From Flabesymbios commensalis (Eukaryota; Annelida; Polychaeta; Terebellida; Flabelligeridae), in contig OZ024909.1 of NCBI GenBank assembly GCA_964017125.1, positions 52,144,914-52,208,913 on the forward strand: a stretch of 64,000 nt of DNA, given 5' to 3'. Each line of letters opens with the position of its first letter. Within the stretch, counting starts at the first letter, position 1. The position numbers and the translations under genes were made by a program. Shown here piece by piece: positions 20,740 to 32,800 of the stretch. The notes below the pieces were generated by a model, which worked only from the letters and a program-made list of their open reading frames with translations, searched no databases and was not told the origin of the DNA.

Positions 20740-22160
20740 GACTTTGCCAATTGTTGGACCAACGTCTTTTGTTGGCTGACTGGGATGATCTTGTATTTAA
20801 TGTGTTATCACTGTAGCCTCATACATGGCTGAAAGAATAGGGGTTTTTTAGTCAATACTCTATTAAGGTTGACATATTTCTATGAACTTGCTTGAATAAC
20901 TATAGTTGACAAATTATGTTTGTTTGATAGATAAGCTAGTGTAGACATTTGTTAAGGACATCATTGATAATAGTGTTGTTTAAATTGATGCACAGTTTAC
21001 CACTTTACTTGTTTATATATAAGGGAGTAAAATATTTTGTTATTACGCACCCACCGCACTACAGATTTGATGTTGTGTTTCCTTTCACTATGTATCTTAC
21101 GTGGCCATGGTGTGAAGAACAATTATTATTGCGTTGAGTGCTTCCAGGTGGAAGTGGTGGGATTAGGATTTACTGTTTGTAACTGATTTGATTATGTCTG
21201 ATATATATTCATTCAGTTGTATTGGGGCCTAGGTATATAGATATATACTTATATATAGTATATGTGCGTTCATGGTTTGGGTAGTGGATAGTTTCTAGAG
21301 TTCAAGTATAGCACCATGCCATGATCAGATTTAAACCTTTTGATTACTAAGAATCTAACAAGGGACTAATGCCATAATTTGACATGGTAATTTCTGTAGC
21401 GGGTGCTGTACATATTCTAATGAAGAACATACCAGTCGTAGAACAGGAGAAATGCAACGCTACTGATGGCGATATATTTCTTTATGGCTAAGAAATCGCC
21501 TATTGTCATGGTATATGTTAGATTCTGTATACATGTTGATGACCTCCTAATTTATTCAATATTACGGCCTACTTCTGGTTTGATGAATATTGATTGTGAA
21601 TGTGTCATAGCAACATATTGCAGCAGTGTACCAGCTATACTGACTAAATACATGTTCATTCTTTTCTGAAGGTTAATCTTGCACGTGTAATAATCATGTG
21701 CTAGATAGTCTTGATTGTATCCACGCGGATTTGATAGTACCCTCTCCATGTATTTATTTTGTTGTGCATATTGAAGTGCACATGATGTAAACAATGTGCC
21801 CTGGTACCGCTAATCTGCTGCAGGCACATTTTAAAGTTTAAAATAAAGTTATTTATCAATATTAGTTAACTTGGTGAGACAAATACTACCACCAGTGATC
21901 ACATGAATGTTATGAAGACTGGACTGTGAATAAAATTGCTTATAAGTTGTTGATATTTACTTTTGTATGTGTTTTATTCTTTCGGAGTCACTGTTTATTT
22001 CGTCTTTTTACTAAAATAATGGGAAACAGTTGATGCATAGGGCCTACTGAGGATCATGTACGTGTATAAACTGATGGTGGTATCAAATTCCACCCCCTCC
22101 CCCATCCTAGATGTATAGACGATTCCTAAGAATATAGTTTGGGTCATATATCAGTAAATG
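20740..22160. other. intergenic, little recognised
   Basis: A short hairpin-family fragment (TTGTTGGACCAACGTCTTTT) lies at ~20750, and a candidate poly(A) signal near 21930. No coding frame with conserved character is seen on either strand. Confidence 0.45.
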
Positions 22161-25100
22161 TGGTTCCGTGGGAATTGAACGTTAATTCTTGACACCAATG
22201 TTCAATTTGAAGAAAATTTAATACTGAACAAAATAAAATAGGGTGTCATTTTTTCTAAAGCTCTCCAAGGTCATATCCGGGGTCTTAAAGGTCATGACCC
22301 TAAAACAGACGGAGATTTTTTAAAACGTTTGTATTTCAAGGTAATATAGACGTGTAATATAGCAAATTATTGGCCATATATTTGACCTATGTTTTCTAAA
22401 CCCAGATGTGTATATCCTTAAAACTGAGTGTCATTTAGATTTGTACATTGCACATTGCATATATATTTTTAAATGAAAGAATATTGCATATTTTTTTGCA
22501 AATGTGTGTATTTATCCTGGGTTGAAATATAAACCATTGAATTTCGCTCTGCAATAATTCCATATTTTTCTCCAGCTTGTTTTTACAAAATTTGTGTGTG
22601 CTGAATTCGAATCTGTCGGATGAAATTTTATATTTGGTGTCCTTTACCTTTTAATAAGCACAACAAAAAATGGCCAAAACCACATCTTTTCTATATTTTT
22701 GTTACAAATTATTGCACGATTTCTTGTGTCTACATGATTTTGACTTGATAAATTTGTCTCATGTTTTTTGATCAAAATAAGCTTTAATTGACTCTCAAAT
22801 TCAAAATGGTTACCACTGACACAAAAAAAACACGTTTTTTTATGCACGTGAACTATGATATAATGATAATGATTATGGTACTTTAAATTGACCAATCATC
22901 CTCAAGGACTTCTAAGTGTCCTGCGAATAATCACATTTTTAAAATTTTATGGTATGGTAATTACACATACTGAGATATGACCACAAAATTACACATTTTC
23001 AGCCCGCTGGGCCCGAAGAGGTATTGTCGTCGCCTTCGTGCGCCGCCGCACACACTCTTTTGCCTACTACACCAACATAATGCAACAGATTAAATTCATA
23101 ATTCATACAAACTCTCAACCCCTCCCGGCACTTTTTTTTACCCAAGGTCATATGTCAAGGTCAAAGATTTAAAACAATTCTTGTTAACGCGATAACTTGA
23201 AAAATAATTATTGGATCGCTCCAATTTTTTACGTGAAGTTACCCATGAGTATCGAGATCATCTGATTAGATTTTCAGCTTTCCACCGATAATCAAAATGG
23301 CCGCCACCTTAATTTTTTTTCATAATTTCCTTGAAACCTGGTATATATAGATTTTTAGGGTCTGCGAGTCTGTTGGCATTGTGCGTTTTCGCGTGCAACC
23401 GAAAACGAGGCTATAGCGGCCATCTTTATTCTTTAATTACAAAATTCCTTGTTAACGCGATAACTTGAAAAATAATTATTGGATCTTTCCAATTTTTTTT
23501 GTGATTTTGCCCATGAGTATGGAGATGACCTGATTAGATTTTCAGCTTTCAACCAAAAATCAAAATGGCCGCCACCTGGCGATTAAATTTTTTTTATACT
23601 TTTTTTAAAGATTTTTTCCCAAAACCTGGTATATATAGGTTTTCTGGTTCTGCGAGTCTATTGGCATTGTCCGTTTTAGTGTGCGACTGGAAACGAGGCT
23701 ATGGCGGCCATCTTGATTTTTCAATTTAATAATTCCTTGTTAACTCGATAACTTGAAAAATAATTAGTGGATCTCTCCAATTTTTTATGTGAAGTTACCC
23801 ATGAGTATGGAGATAACCTGATTAGAATTTCAGCTTTCCACCGATAATCAAAATGGCCGCCACCTGGTGAATAATTTTTTTTTAAACTTTTTTTTCAGAA
23901 TTTCCTCGAAACCTGGTATATATGTAGGTTTTCAGGGTCTGCGAGTCTATTAGTATTGTCCGTTTTCATGTGAGACTAAAAACGAGGCTGCGGCGGCCAT
24001 TTTGGTTTTATCAATTTTAATAAATCGTTCCTATTTTCAATTAATTGCCTTGAAACCTGGCATATATAGAGTCACTGCATGAGCCGAGGGGTATTTGAGT
24101 GCTTGCACGGTATTTTTAAATCTTAAAATTTAAAACGCTAGACATGATTATGCCTTTACTAGCTGCACACATTTTTCTGGTTAAACGGCTTTATTTGTAT
24201 TGGTGTTTCTTCGGTAATTTTATGTTATGGTAATTACACATACTATAATATGTGTAGTAAAGGACCAATACATTTCCTTACCACAAAATAACTTTGAGAA
24301 CCTTAACAATTAACTCTTTTACACATGATTTGGACTTTACACATCGTGAACACCTTAAATATTTAAACTGAAGTCTTTAGCTATAATTTTTAAAAAATAT
24401 TTGTTTTCCATTAGTTATTTTATAGTATGGTCATTGGGTTTGAAGTTAAAAAAACGTGATTGACGTCTTCAGCAATGACTCTTACCACCATTCCTGGGTG
24501 GGGGGGGGCAAGATTTGTTTAATGGAAATCTAAAAAAATAAACTATGTAATACGGCAGATTATAGGCTGCAAGGCATTCGATCCTGTGTTTAATTACATT
24601 ATGTTCTAACATGCTTTGATGTGCTTAGTATTTAGAATGACTTCATTATTTTAATAGTAAATATGCAAAATCTTGGATTTTACGATGAACTAAAGGTCAG
24701 ACGGTGAACAATAAACACCAGAAATGCTTGTTTCGGTCCCCAAGTCACACAAAATCAATAAATTGAGCAATTCCGAGCCACAAATAAAAAGAGAGGTTTA
24801 ATTTACATTCTGATAGCTAGCCTATTTTGTTTCTTGTTCATATAAATTTCGCGGCCATTTTGGATTTTTTCGTCAATAACGTTTAGTCCAAATCCACTAT
24901 GTTACCACAAGTACCCCATATTATCGTCAACATGTTTAGCAGTATACTTATAGTAGGCCCTAACAGGCGGAAAAACGGTGGATGTCTTGGATCTGAAGGT
25001 AAAATAAATGTATTTTCTTTCCAAAGAAACAAGACAAAAAATGATCACTTAAAAATCTTGAAGAAACCATATTGTGCGTTTATGTGCGACAAACTATTTT

Positions 25101-26165
25101 CTTAACATTTTGGTGGCCATTTTGTGCTCTGCTAATTTGCAGGTGAAGGTCTCCAAATATAGAACGTTATCCGACAGATTCGCATTCAACACGCAAATTA
25201 TGTAAAAACAAGTGAATACAGAAGTATACACTAAAATCCCGAGCAAAGTTTCGTGCTTCAGATTTCAACTCAGGCTAAATAGACTTATTTTCATAAAAGT
25301 CTGCAATATTCTTTCAATAAAAAATATGTATGACATTTATAAATATAAATAACACACATTTTAAAGCATACACACATCTGGGTTCAGAAAACATTGGCCA
25401 GATATAGATATGTCCAATAACTCTCATTTATTATGTTGTTTTTAATGACCATGCTGACTAGTTTGTTTTGCTGTTGATTACGATTATTTTATAATAAAAA
25501 AATGTCCGAGCGTATGTGGGGAGATGGGTGATGTATTATTAAAACGGGAATTTAATTATCTGTTATATGGTATATTATATGTGCAGATTGGTTATAATCA
25601 GAACTAAACTAAACATCAACGACAGACGCTTGCGTAACCCTGCCCTCTAATTCCATACAGGTTTCGGGGTACCCCATAAAAGCGGTCAAAATATGAAGTT
25701 CTCTCCTAATTGTTTACTAGTGATATCTCATTTCATGTTTTGGACATATCAAGGCTTAAAAAATAGTTGGTGTGGGTGAGTAGTGGGAGGGGGGGGGTGC
25801 ATGAGATGACCGATTCTGGCCCATGGACTAATAGGTATGTTTGAAAACTTTGCAATAGTTGACCTTAAAATGACCACTAGCGGGCAGAAAACGGCTTTCG
25901 AGGGGTTTCAAAATGTCATTTCAATTTTTTTCAAATTTGATACTTCCAAAACAATTCCGTTCATTTTGATGTGTTATACAGCTAGTTAGACATGTGTTTA
26001 AAAAAATGAGATCTAATTTTTTTTATATGACCTCTAGGGGTTGAAAAATGACCTTGAGGTGATCTAAGAAAAATAACACCCTATTTTTTTGTAATCAGCA
26101 TAAAATTATGTACAAGAAAAACGTAGGTGACAAGAATTAACATGAGATTCCCACGGAATTACATA
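22160..26165. mobile_element. element C: inverted ends around a tandem array
   Basis: The left end (about 22160-22345: CCGTGGGAATTGAACGTTAA, AATAGGGTGTCATTTTT, CAAGGTCATATCC) is matched in reverse complement by 25985-26165 (CACCCTATTTTTTTGTAATC; AATTAACATGAGATTCCCAC). A ~1-kb tandem array lies at 23.18-24.06 kb, and a TTATGGTATGGTAATTACAC segment occurs on both sides of it (22.94 and 24.22 kb). No transposase frame is seen, so it would be non-autonomous. Boundaries are approximate. Confidence 0.6.
23178..24065. repeat. ~270-290-bp tandem array, three units and a part
   Basis: CTTGTTAACGCGATAACTTG starts units at about 23182 and 23450; the third, at 23741, has TTAACTCGATAACTTG. Each unit has TCAAAATGGCCGCCACCT, an ACCTGGTATATATAGG segment and GGCTATGGCGGCCATCTTG, i.e. 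two motifs of the ATGGCNGCC type facing each other. Confidence 0.8.
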
Positions 26166-26169
26166 TGCC

Positions 26170-27400
26170 CCTACACTAATAATAACCAATACGATGCTAG
26201 CAATCAAGCATCATTGAGTGTGAATGACGACTGTTTTTCCATTGCGGCAAATTAAATTATTTATGTAATAATGCTGATAATCTGCAAACATTTCTTAGTA
26301 GGGAATTAAAGCAGCCGATTCTTTATGCTTCACTGAGCCATAATATTTGCATTGCGGCGGACACCACTCCTGTGGACATTGACCATGATGACCAAGCGTT
26401 CCATTGCATTGTGCACCCGCAATGTTTACATACAGGGTTGCCACGACTCTTTAATAACCCGAAAAGTCAGGAATTACTATAATATCAAAAACCTGAATTC
26501 CATGGAAAACGCTTTTTAATTTTTTTTTTGCAAAGTCATGAAAAAATCGGCACTTTTGCTTTATTAAGTCTCCTAAATTTACCACCAACATATTGAGGGC
26601 AAACCCACTGCGTACGCCTTTTATCGTCGATCTGCCACTGATTTGTGCAGAATTTGTCATGAATATTTGCTCGTAGAAAGTCAGGGATGTTTGTTATTGA
26701 AATTTTGTGACAACCCTCTAAGCTACACAGCGAGTCGTGACGACACACTTCAGTTTTCTAAAAATATTATTTTTTTTCACCCAAAGTACCTTTTATACTT
26801 TTTTGGAGCAATTAAATACTTTTCTTTAGGAAGAATAATTTTTTATTCAATTCTTATTTCATTTACTGTTTATTTATATTGTTAACATTAGAAAATGTTG
26901 GTTCATTTTTATTTCTGTGGTGTGTTAGCAGAATTGATGTGCTTTTCATCTCACATATTCGGGTCTTCACGAAATGCGTAGCTCTATTCCACCTAGTTCA
27001 AAACTGATGTTCAGTGTAGGCATCTCAATGAAGACTGTGTTTTGTGATGTGGTTCCTGTACTAATTTCAAATTGAATATGGACATGAGTAAGCTACTCTG
27101 CAAGCAAACTCTACAAGGAGATGCCCACAGCACTCCAAATGAGACCAGTTTTTATAACTAGGCTACTATACATTGATGATTCTTCCTCGTTGCAAATTAA
27201 AGCAAGCACCAAGTACAAATCAATACTTTATCCAATTGTAAATCTGAATATTTTAACCCCAAAACACAAGTACAGTGCTGCTATTATACATTTTTTTAAG
27301 TATAATACTTTTTTCACCTAAAGTGCCTTTTTACACTTTTTTGGATCAAAATGCTTTAAAAAAAAAATTCGGTATTTCAAGTGTTTTTTCTTTCTTAGAT
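26170..27400. other. intergenic, nothing recognised
   Basis: AT-rich DNA with several small open frames on both strands and no protein-like composition. Confidence 0.5.
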
Positions 27401-27530
27401 CCTTACAGCGCGGGGTTCGACTTTAGACGTCAGAATCTGGTAGTCAGTCTTCAGATGTCAGATTTTGACGTCTAAAGTCGATTCCCCCACTGTAAGAGTA
27501 AAAATCTTTCTAATGGCCATAGTAAAACAC
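27401..27530. mobile_element. piggyBac-like MITE fragment with GTCGACTTTA palindrome
   Basis: CCTTACAGCGCGGGGTTCGA, CTTTAGACGTCAGAATCTG and the inverse CAGATTTTGACGTCTAAAGT, then CCACTGTAAGAGTAAAAATC. This is the palindrome end of the family at 48-51 kb; the rest is lost or unrecognisable. Confidence 0.65.
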
Positions 27531-28400
27531 AGGATATAGCGATAAAATAAGAGATAATTGATTACTACTTGAACAATGCCAATATGTGAACATAGGAGGT
27601 CTATCATTCTGTTTCCCGTACCAAAACCAGAGATGAAATAACTACTATGTATGATCCACAAATATATGACAGGAAAAAAAGACACTCTGGAAAGCGTAGA
27701 AACCTGAAGATATATACAAATGCATAAATATGTTAATGGAGTATGTACAGTGATGTATTAAAACGACGTTAAAGATTATATAATATTTAAAATACCAAAG
27801 ATAATCTCAGGCAAATGTAATAAATGTGAAAGTCCGCAAAACAAGTGACTCCGAGCCATGTGACCATGCACGCACAGTCGCTATGTGCCCGGAGATTCCT
27901 TGATATTATCGAGTGTTGCAGGCTTAGTGATGTATTAAATACAATAACAATTACGGATAACAATCATGTGTGCCATTCACGCAGGAAATGACACTCACAC
28001 AATAGCATTAAAGATTATTTAATTAACTAGTGATTTATTATCTACATGGCCCTCGCACAAAACAATACAGCTTATTTTAATTCACTATATTGTTTAGTTC
28101 ATACCATTTCAATCACGACCTAGTTAGTACCACATACTCGGAGTTACAGTGTACGATCGAAGAAAAAACTTTCCCGACCTCATAGAGACATTTAACGCAT
28201 AAGCCTACTCTTTCATATTTTATAAAGTTTTTTAAATTCCAGCTTCTACGGGTAATGTTGTGATTTCTGCACCTGAAACGACTAAAAACTGTTCTTAATT
28301 TTATTGGTAGAAAAGCAAGATAAAACGATATCCGACTTATACATGCGGTACGGTAGTTTGTACGTTTTAGCCTGATTGTGTCACTAACATATTAGTCTGC

Positions 28401-28540
28401 TGGTTTGTTTCAATATCATGATTAGTGTTAAACAAATTACATAACGCTAGCCTATAACACCCCGCACCCTGGTTTGCTTCAATATCCTGATTAATGTTAA
28501 AAAAAATAACATAACGCTGGCCTATAACACCCCGCACCCA
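28401..28540. repeat. tandem duplication of ~70 bp
   Basis: TGGTTTGTTTCAATATCATG at 28401 and TGGTTTGCTTCAATATCCTG at 28470 start two units that both end CCTATAACACCCCGCACC. They differ at few positions, so the duplication is fairly recent. Confidence 0.85.
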
Positions 28541-29662
28541 GCACAACGTTCAATGAGGCATGTCTTGACCCCCCTTCCCTCCAGCGTTATGCTGGAGGGG
28601 ACGCCCACATGATGAGGTGGTGCGTTAGAGAGCATTATGTAATTGTTGAACAGCTCGTCTTCGATATTATGTCAAACGGAATGATTATTGTTGCCCACTT
28701 TCCCAGCTGTGGCTACTCTGCGTCAAACTATACCGGAATAACAGCACTGCTTCTGAGCTTTTTGAAGCCGAAATAACACATACAATCTATTACTGGTGAG
28801 TGAAGTAGGGCACTAGAAGAAAACCCCTATCTTATTACTATGGCATATTTAGGGCATCAGTTGATTTGACTATTTATCATCTATGCATTAAATTAGCTCT
28901 TTTAACATAAATTTATTACATAGCATACTTAGAACAAATAACAATATGATTTTCTATTTCATTTTATTTTGTAACAAATATAAGCTGTTGTGATATCACG
29001 TAAAATTAGGAAGTGGTCTTGGTGCAGATGAACGAGAGAGAGCCATCAACCTGTCAACATACATGTAGAAATGATATACTAACATTCATTAGAACATACA
29101 ACGTATTAGCAATTTGTTAATGCTAATACTAAGGTAATGCTAATGCCTGATGGGAACAAAAATTAGCTAGAAGTCCATATTTTCTCATTATCTCACTATC
29201 TCTCATTTTAGCTGCTTACAGTAATTGATCAATTTATAAGTGATTTTCAATAAGACCTATAACCAGCAAGAAGACAATTTTAGCTGCTTTCACAAGGCAC
29301 ATAAACATACCTCAACATCTCAGGTTTTAATTTAATTTATTCACAATAACAGTTAATTGTAAAAATTATACATAATTTAGGGCCACGTTTTAGCGGGCAG
29401 AGAAATTAGAAAAAAAATACTACGACTGAATGTGCAAAGCCATTATTGCTAACTACCCGTACTAAAATTCTATTTTAGTAACAGTTCTGGATATAAAATC
29501 ATCAAAAATTTGATCAAATATGTACTCCAATCATATGACTTGAACATAGTATGCTCTTGTTACCACTTGCCCTACTAAACTCCTTTAAATAGTCTATACA
29601 TGTATTGCAAAATAATTTGACACAAAATTAGCAAGAGGCCCAATATGCAAGTACAATCTAGT
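28541..29662. other. 3' side of GPATCH1, intergenic or 3' UTR
   Basis: It contains the likely GPATCH1 3' UTR (down to about 29320, if the minus-strand AATAAA at 29336-29341 is used). A small stem CCTCCAGCGTTATGCTGGAGG lies at ~28580. Nothing else is recognised. Confidence 0.4.
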
Positions 29663-29800
29663 TTACCTGTCAGCCAACTTTTTATTTAATTCCTGGTCAT
29701 CTTCACTTTCCGTATCTGCATCATTGCTACTGGAAGTACTGCTGTGAATTGTGATTGTTTCCTTCTTTTTTCTTTTCTTGTGCTTGGATTTTTTTAGTTT
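29663..29800 (-). CDS. GPATCH1: GPATCH1 last exon seen
   Basis: It encodes [40 protein letters not shown] and KLADR, then TAA at 29663-29665. The stop overlaps a fair donor (CAG|GTAAAC), so a further exon for the usual RLKSLP-like end cannot be excluded. A minus-strand AATAAA lies at about 29336-29341. Confidence 0.88.
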   Translation of the reverse strand, partial: KLKKSKHKKRKKKETITIHSSTSSSNDADTESEDDQELNKKLADR

Positions 29801-32800
29801 CTAAAATGTAAAAGTGGTAATACCTAAGTAAATAATGGATAAGCAAGATGACTATTATTTAGTCTGCACAAAAGCCATTAATCATCTAGCCCAGTTTACA
29901 TGATACGTTGACCCAATGTTTACTTAACGTTTGTGCGCCGTCTGCGACGTCGGCCCACCACAAACCCAACAATGGGTCAACGTATCAAGCTTGTTGAGAA
30001 TATATAAAATATGTTGACCTAATCATAATGTTGGATTAGTACTGGCACAACATTAGGTGAACCTGTTGAGTTTAAATTCATCCTTGTCAAGTGGATATAT
30101 CCTAGATATATATACCAATCCACCTCTGTTATTGAAAAACAAATGTCACAAACGTCCACGCATTTTTTATCATATATAAATGGAAATTGTTTGAGTAATT
30201 TCAACATCAGTGAATCAAAATTAACCTTTGCTCTGCCGAGTTGTCAGTTAGTAATTGTTTTAACTCTGCTAATACAATTTACAGCTTCAAACGAAGAAAA
30301 TAGTTCTACATAACCTGTATCATGCGCAATGTGGTACCCTGAGTGTCGTTATACACCGTGTATCACAACAATTGTAGGACAAATATGCAAATTATAAGAA
30401 CTAAGCAGCGATTGAAGGATCCCAGGTAAATTGAAACCGAAGACAGCATGTTGTGAGGTGACGTTCTTTAAAAATAGCTGTTGTTGGCAGTTGTAAAGGC
30501 TTCCCCAATCTCATACACAAAAAAATGTATCCATAACTAAATGTGTATATTCATAAAATACTAAAATACATAATTTTTGGCACTCTATGCTTCAGGAAAT
30601 ACAAAAAAACAGCTTCCTATTTCCGGTACGACTTTAGATCGAAATATTCGAATTTAGCAATTAATTAATGAGATAAAATTATCATTTTTACAGGGTATCA
30701 CAGTGTATCACATTGTGCATCGTATCTACACTTTGATACAAGGGTTTGTAAGATTTTTTTGGTTTTGGAGTAATTTTTAAATACTGCATGTATACCGCAT
30801 GTAAAACTACAGGTATATATATGCGAGAATTCCACAGGCATACATTGTAATCACACCGAAATTAATTGCAAAAATTTCGCTGCATATCTCAACAATTCAA
30901 TAATGATTTCCGGTATAAATATGAATTCAAAGAAAATAGCACTATTAGTCTAGATATAATAAACTACAAGTATAAAGAGTTGGGGACTGATAGAATGTAC
31001 TGTAGATATTAAATTTATACAAAATAAAGTTTCAGCTATGTGTGTATAGCTTGTTTTAAGGAAGTAGTGATTGGGGATGCAGTTGAGTGTTGGAGTGATT
31101 TGTGGGGCTGTACATGAAAAGACAGATGTTTGATCTCTACCAAATGAAACATATCTAAGCAAACTAAAGATGTTGAACTAATGTTGCATTATTGGTGGGC
31201 CAACGTTGAAGACGTTGGCCACCATTAATACAACGTTGGTTCGATGTATCTTGTTTACTATAAAGTTATACCAACGACAAAGCAAGAAAATTTATACAAC
31301 GGCCCAAAATATAAGACATGGCTAGTTATAAAAACACTCATATTTGGAATAGTGTACAAGGAGTTACGTGTAATTCTCCTCTAGCACAATTTTTTTCGTG
31401 TCATAATTTATTTGTATATTTATTCAGCAATATTCTACTTTTTCTGAACAATACCTGAAAGGCTAGTGTCTATCCTGTTTATTTGCATGTTTAGGTTAAG
31501 TAAAATAATGATTTTTATTCACTTACTGTACATGTGCTAATCCTATTTACACATCTGTGTGCATATGCGAATCAAATAATCATACTTTATCACATTTTTC
31601 CCGACTTGATAACATTACAAAAATATTAAAATCACCACCAACCTTTTTTTTATATTTGAGTTTCTTTTTTTGTTTCTGTTTGTGCTTCTTTTTTCTGTGA
31701 TGTTTACTTGATGATTCTATCTGACTTGCTCCAGACGATTCTGTGTAGCCTTAAAAATAGAGATTACATTTTTATGTTGTTCTGTCTATACACATGACAC
31801 AGTAATAAATATAAGAGATAAAATAGATCATATACTTTATACTATGTTTGTTTATGAACCCTATCTTGTTTAATTATGCATGTTTAGTCATTTTCAATCA
31901 CTTCAAGCCTCTCTGTTATAACTTTCATCTCTCCGTTGTTATTGCTGAAAGATATCTATGCAACAACACTTTGTTTGACAGGCCTTGATACATCAACCTA
32001 GTATTAAATATATACCGGGTATGTGTTACTTGTACCTGTTAGCGCTGGTGGTAGGGCTGGAGCATAAGCATCTTCTTGGATTTGTACTGGGAAGTGTGAA
32101 CTATTGGGTGGAGCACAGTCTTTATCGGCTGATGGTGATAAACGCTGCTCAAGTGTCTCCACCACAACAGTACTGTTATCATGTGTATGATGAGTGGTTA
32201 CTTCCTCCATGTTCTCTGTCATCATATCTTGTGGTTCTCTTGTTGTTGACTCTTCATTAGCAGATCCCCAGCGACTTGTCCGCAGCTTTGGCGTGGTAAT
32301 ACCAGGCTCGGTTATCATAGCCTCTTCTCTGTTATCTTTCATATTTTCTATCTCATCTTGTGCGTCTTCATCTTCTGAAGAGCTCTCAGAATCTGAACTA
32401 GAGAATATAGCTTTGAACAAGTCCATTGGTGGCCTTTCCTCAGTAGTTTCATTTCCTTTCTTATCATCACTCAGATTGGACAAAGTGGACTCATCCTGAA
32501 AAGGTACATTTAAAATTAAGATAGTATTTTACAATATCTGTATATAGATATTACTAAGGGTTTTTCACAAGAAATTGTCAACAAAATAAAACAATATAAT
32601 ATACTTTTTAAAAAGTCAACAATAATGAAACTTTTTTCAAAATCTGCAAACAGAAATGTGGCAGAAAGCTTTGTAATTAGGACTACACTCCGAAGAACTT
32701 CAGAAAAAAGTAAATAATTTGCTGCTCTTCCTGTAAGTAATGGCTGCCAGGGGTCAATATGCAGTGACTAAAAAAATATGACTAAATTCACCTGCATATT

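Larger units (their letters stand above)
18184..21960 (+). other. 3' UTR and intergenic DNA with candidate poly(A) signals
   Basis: No coding signal is seen. AATAAA occurs at about 18379 and again near 21930, the latter followed by a GT-rich stretch, so the 3' UTR could be ~0.2 kb or ~3.8 kb long. Two hairpin repeats (listed separately) and a TGAT microsatellite lie inside. Transcript data would be needed to choose the end. Confidence 0.35.
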
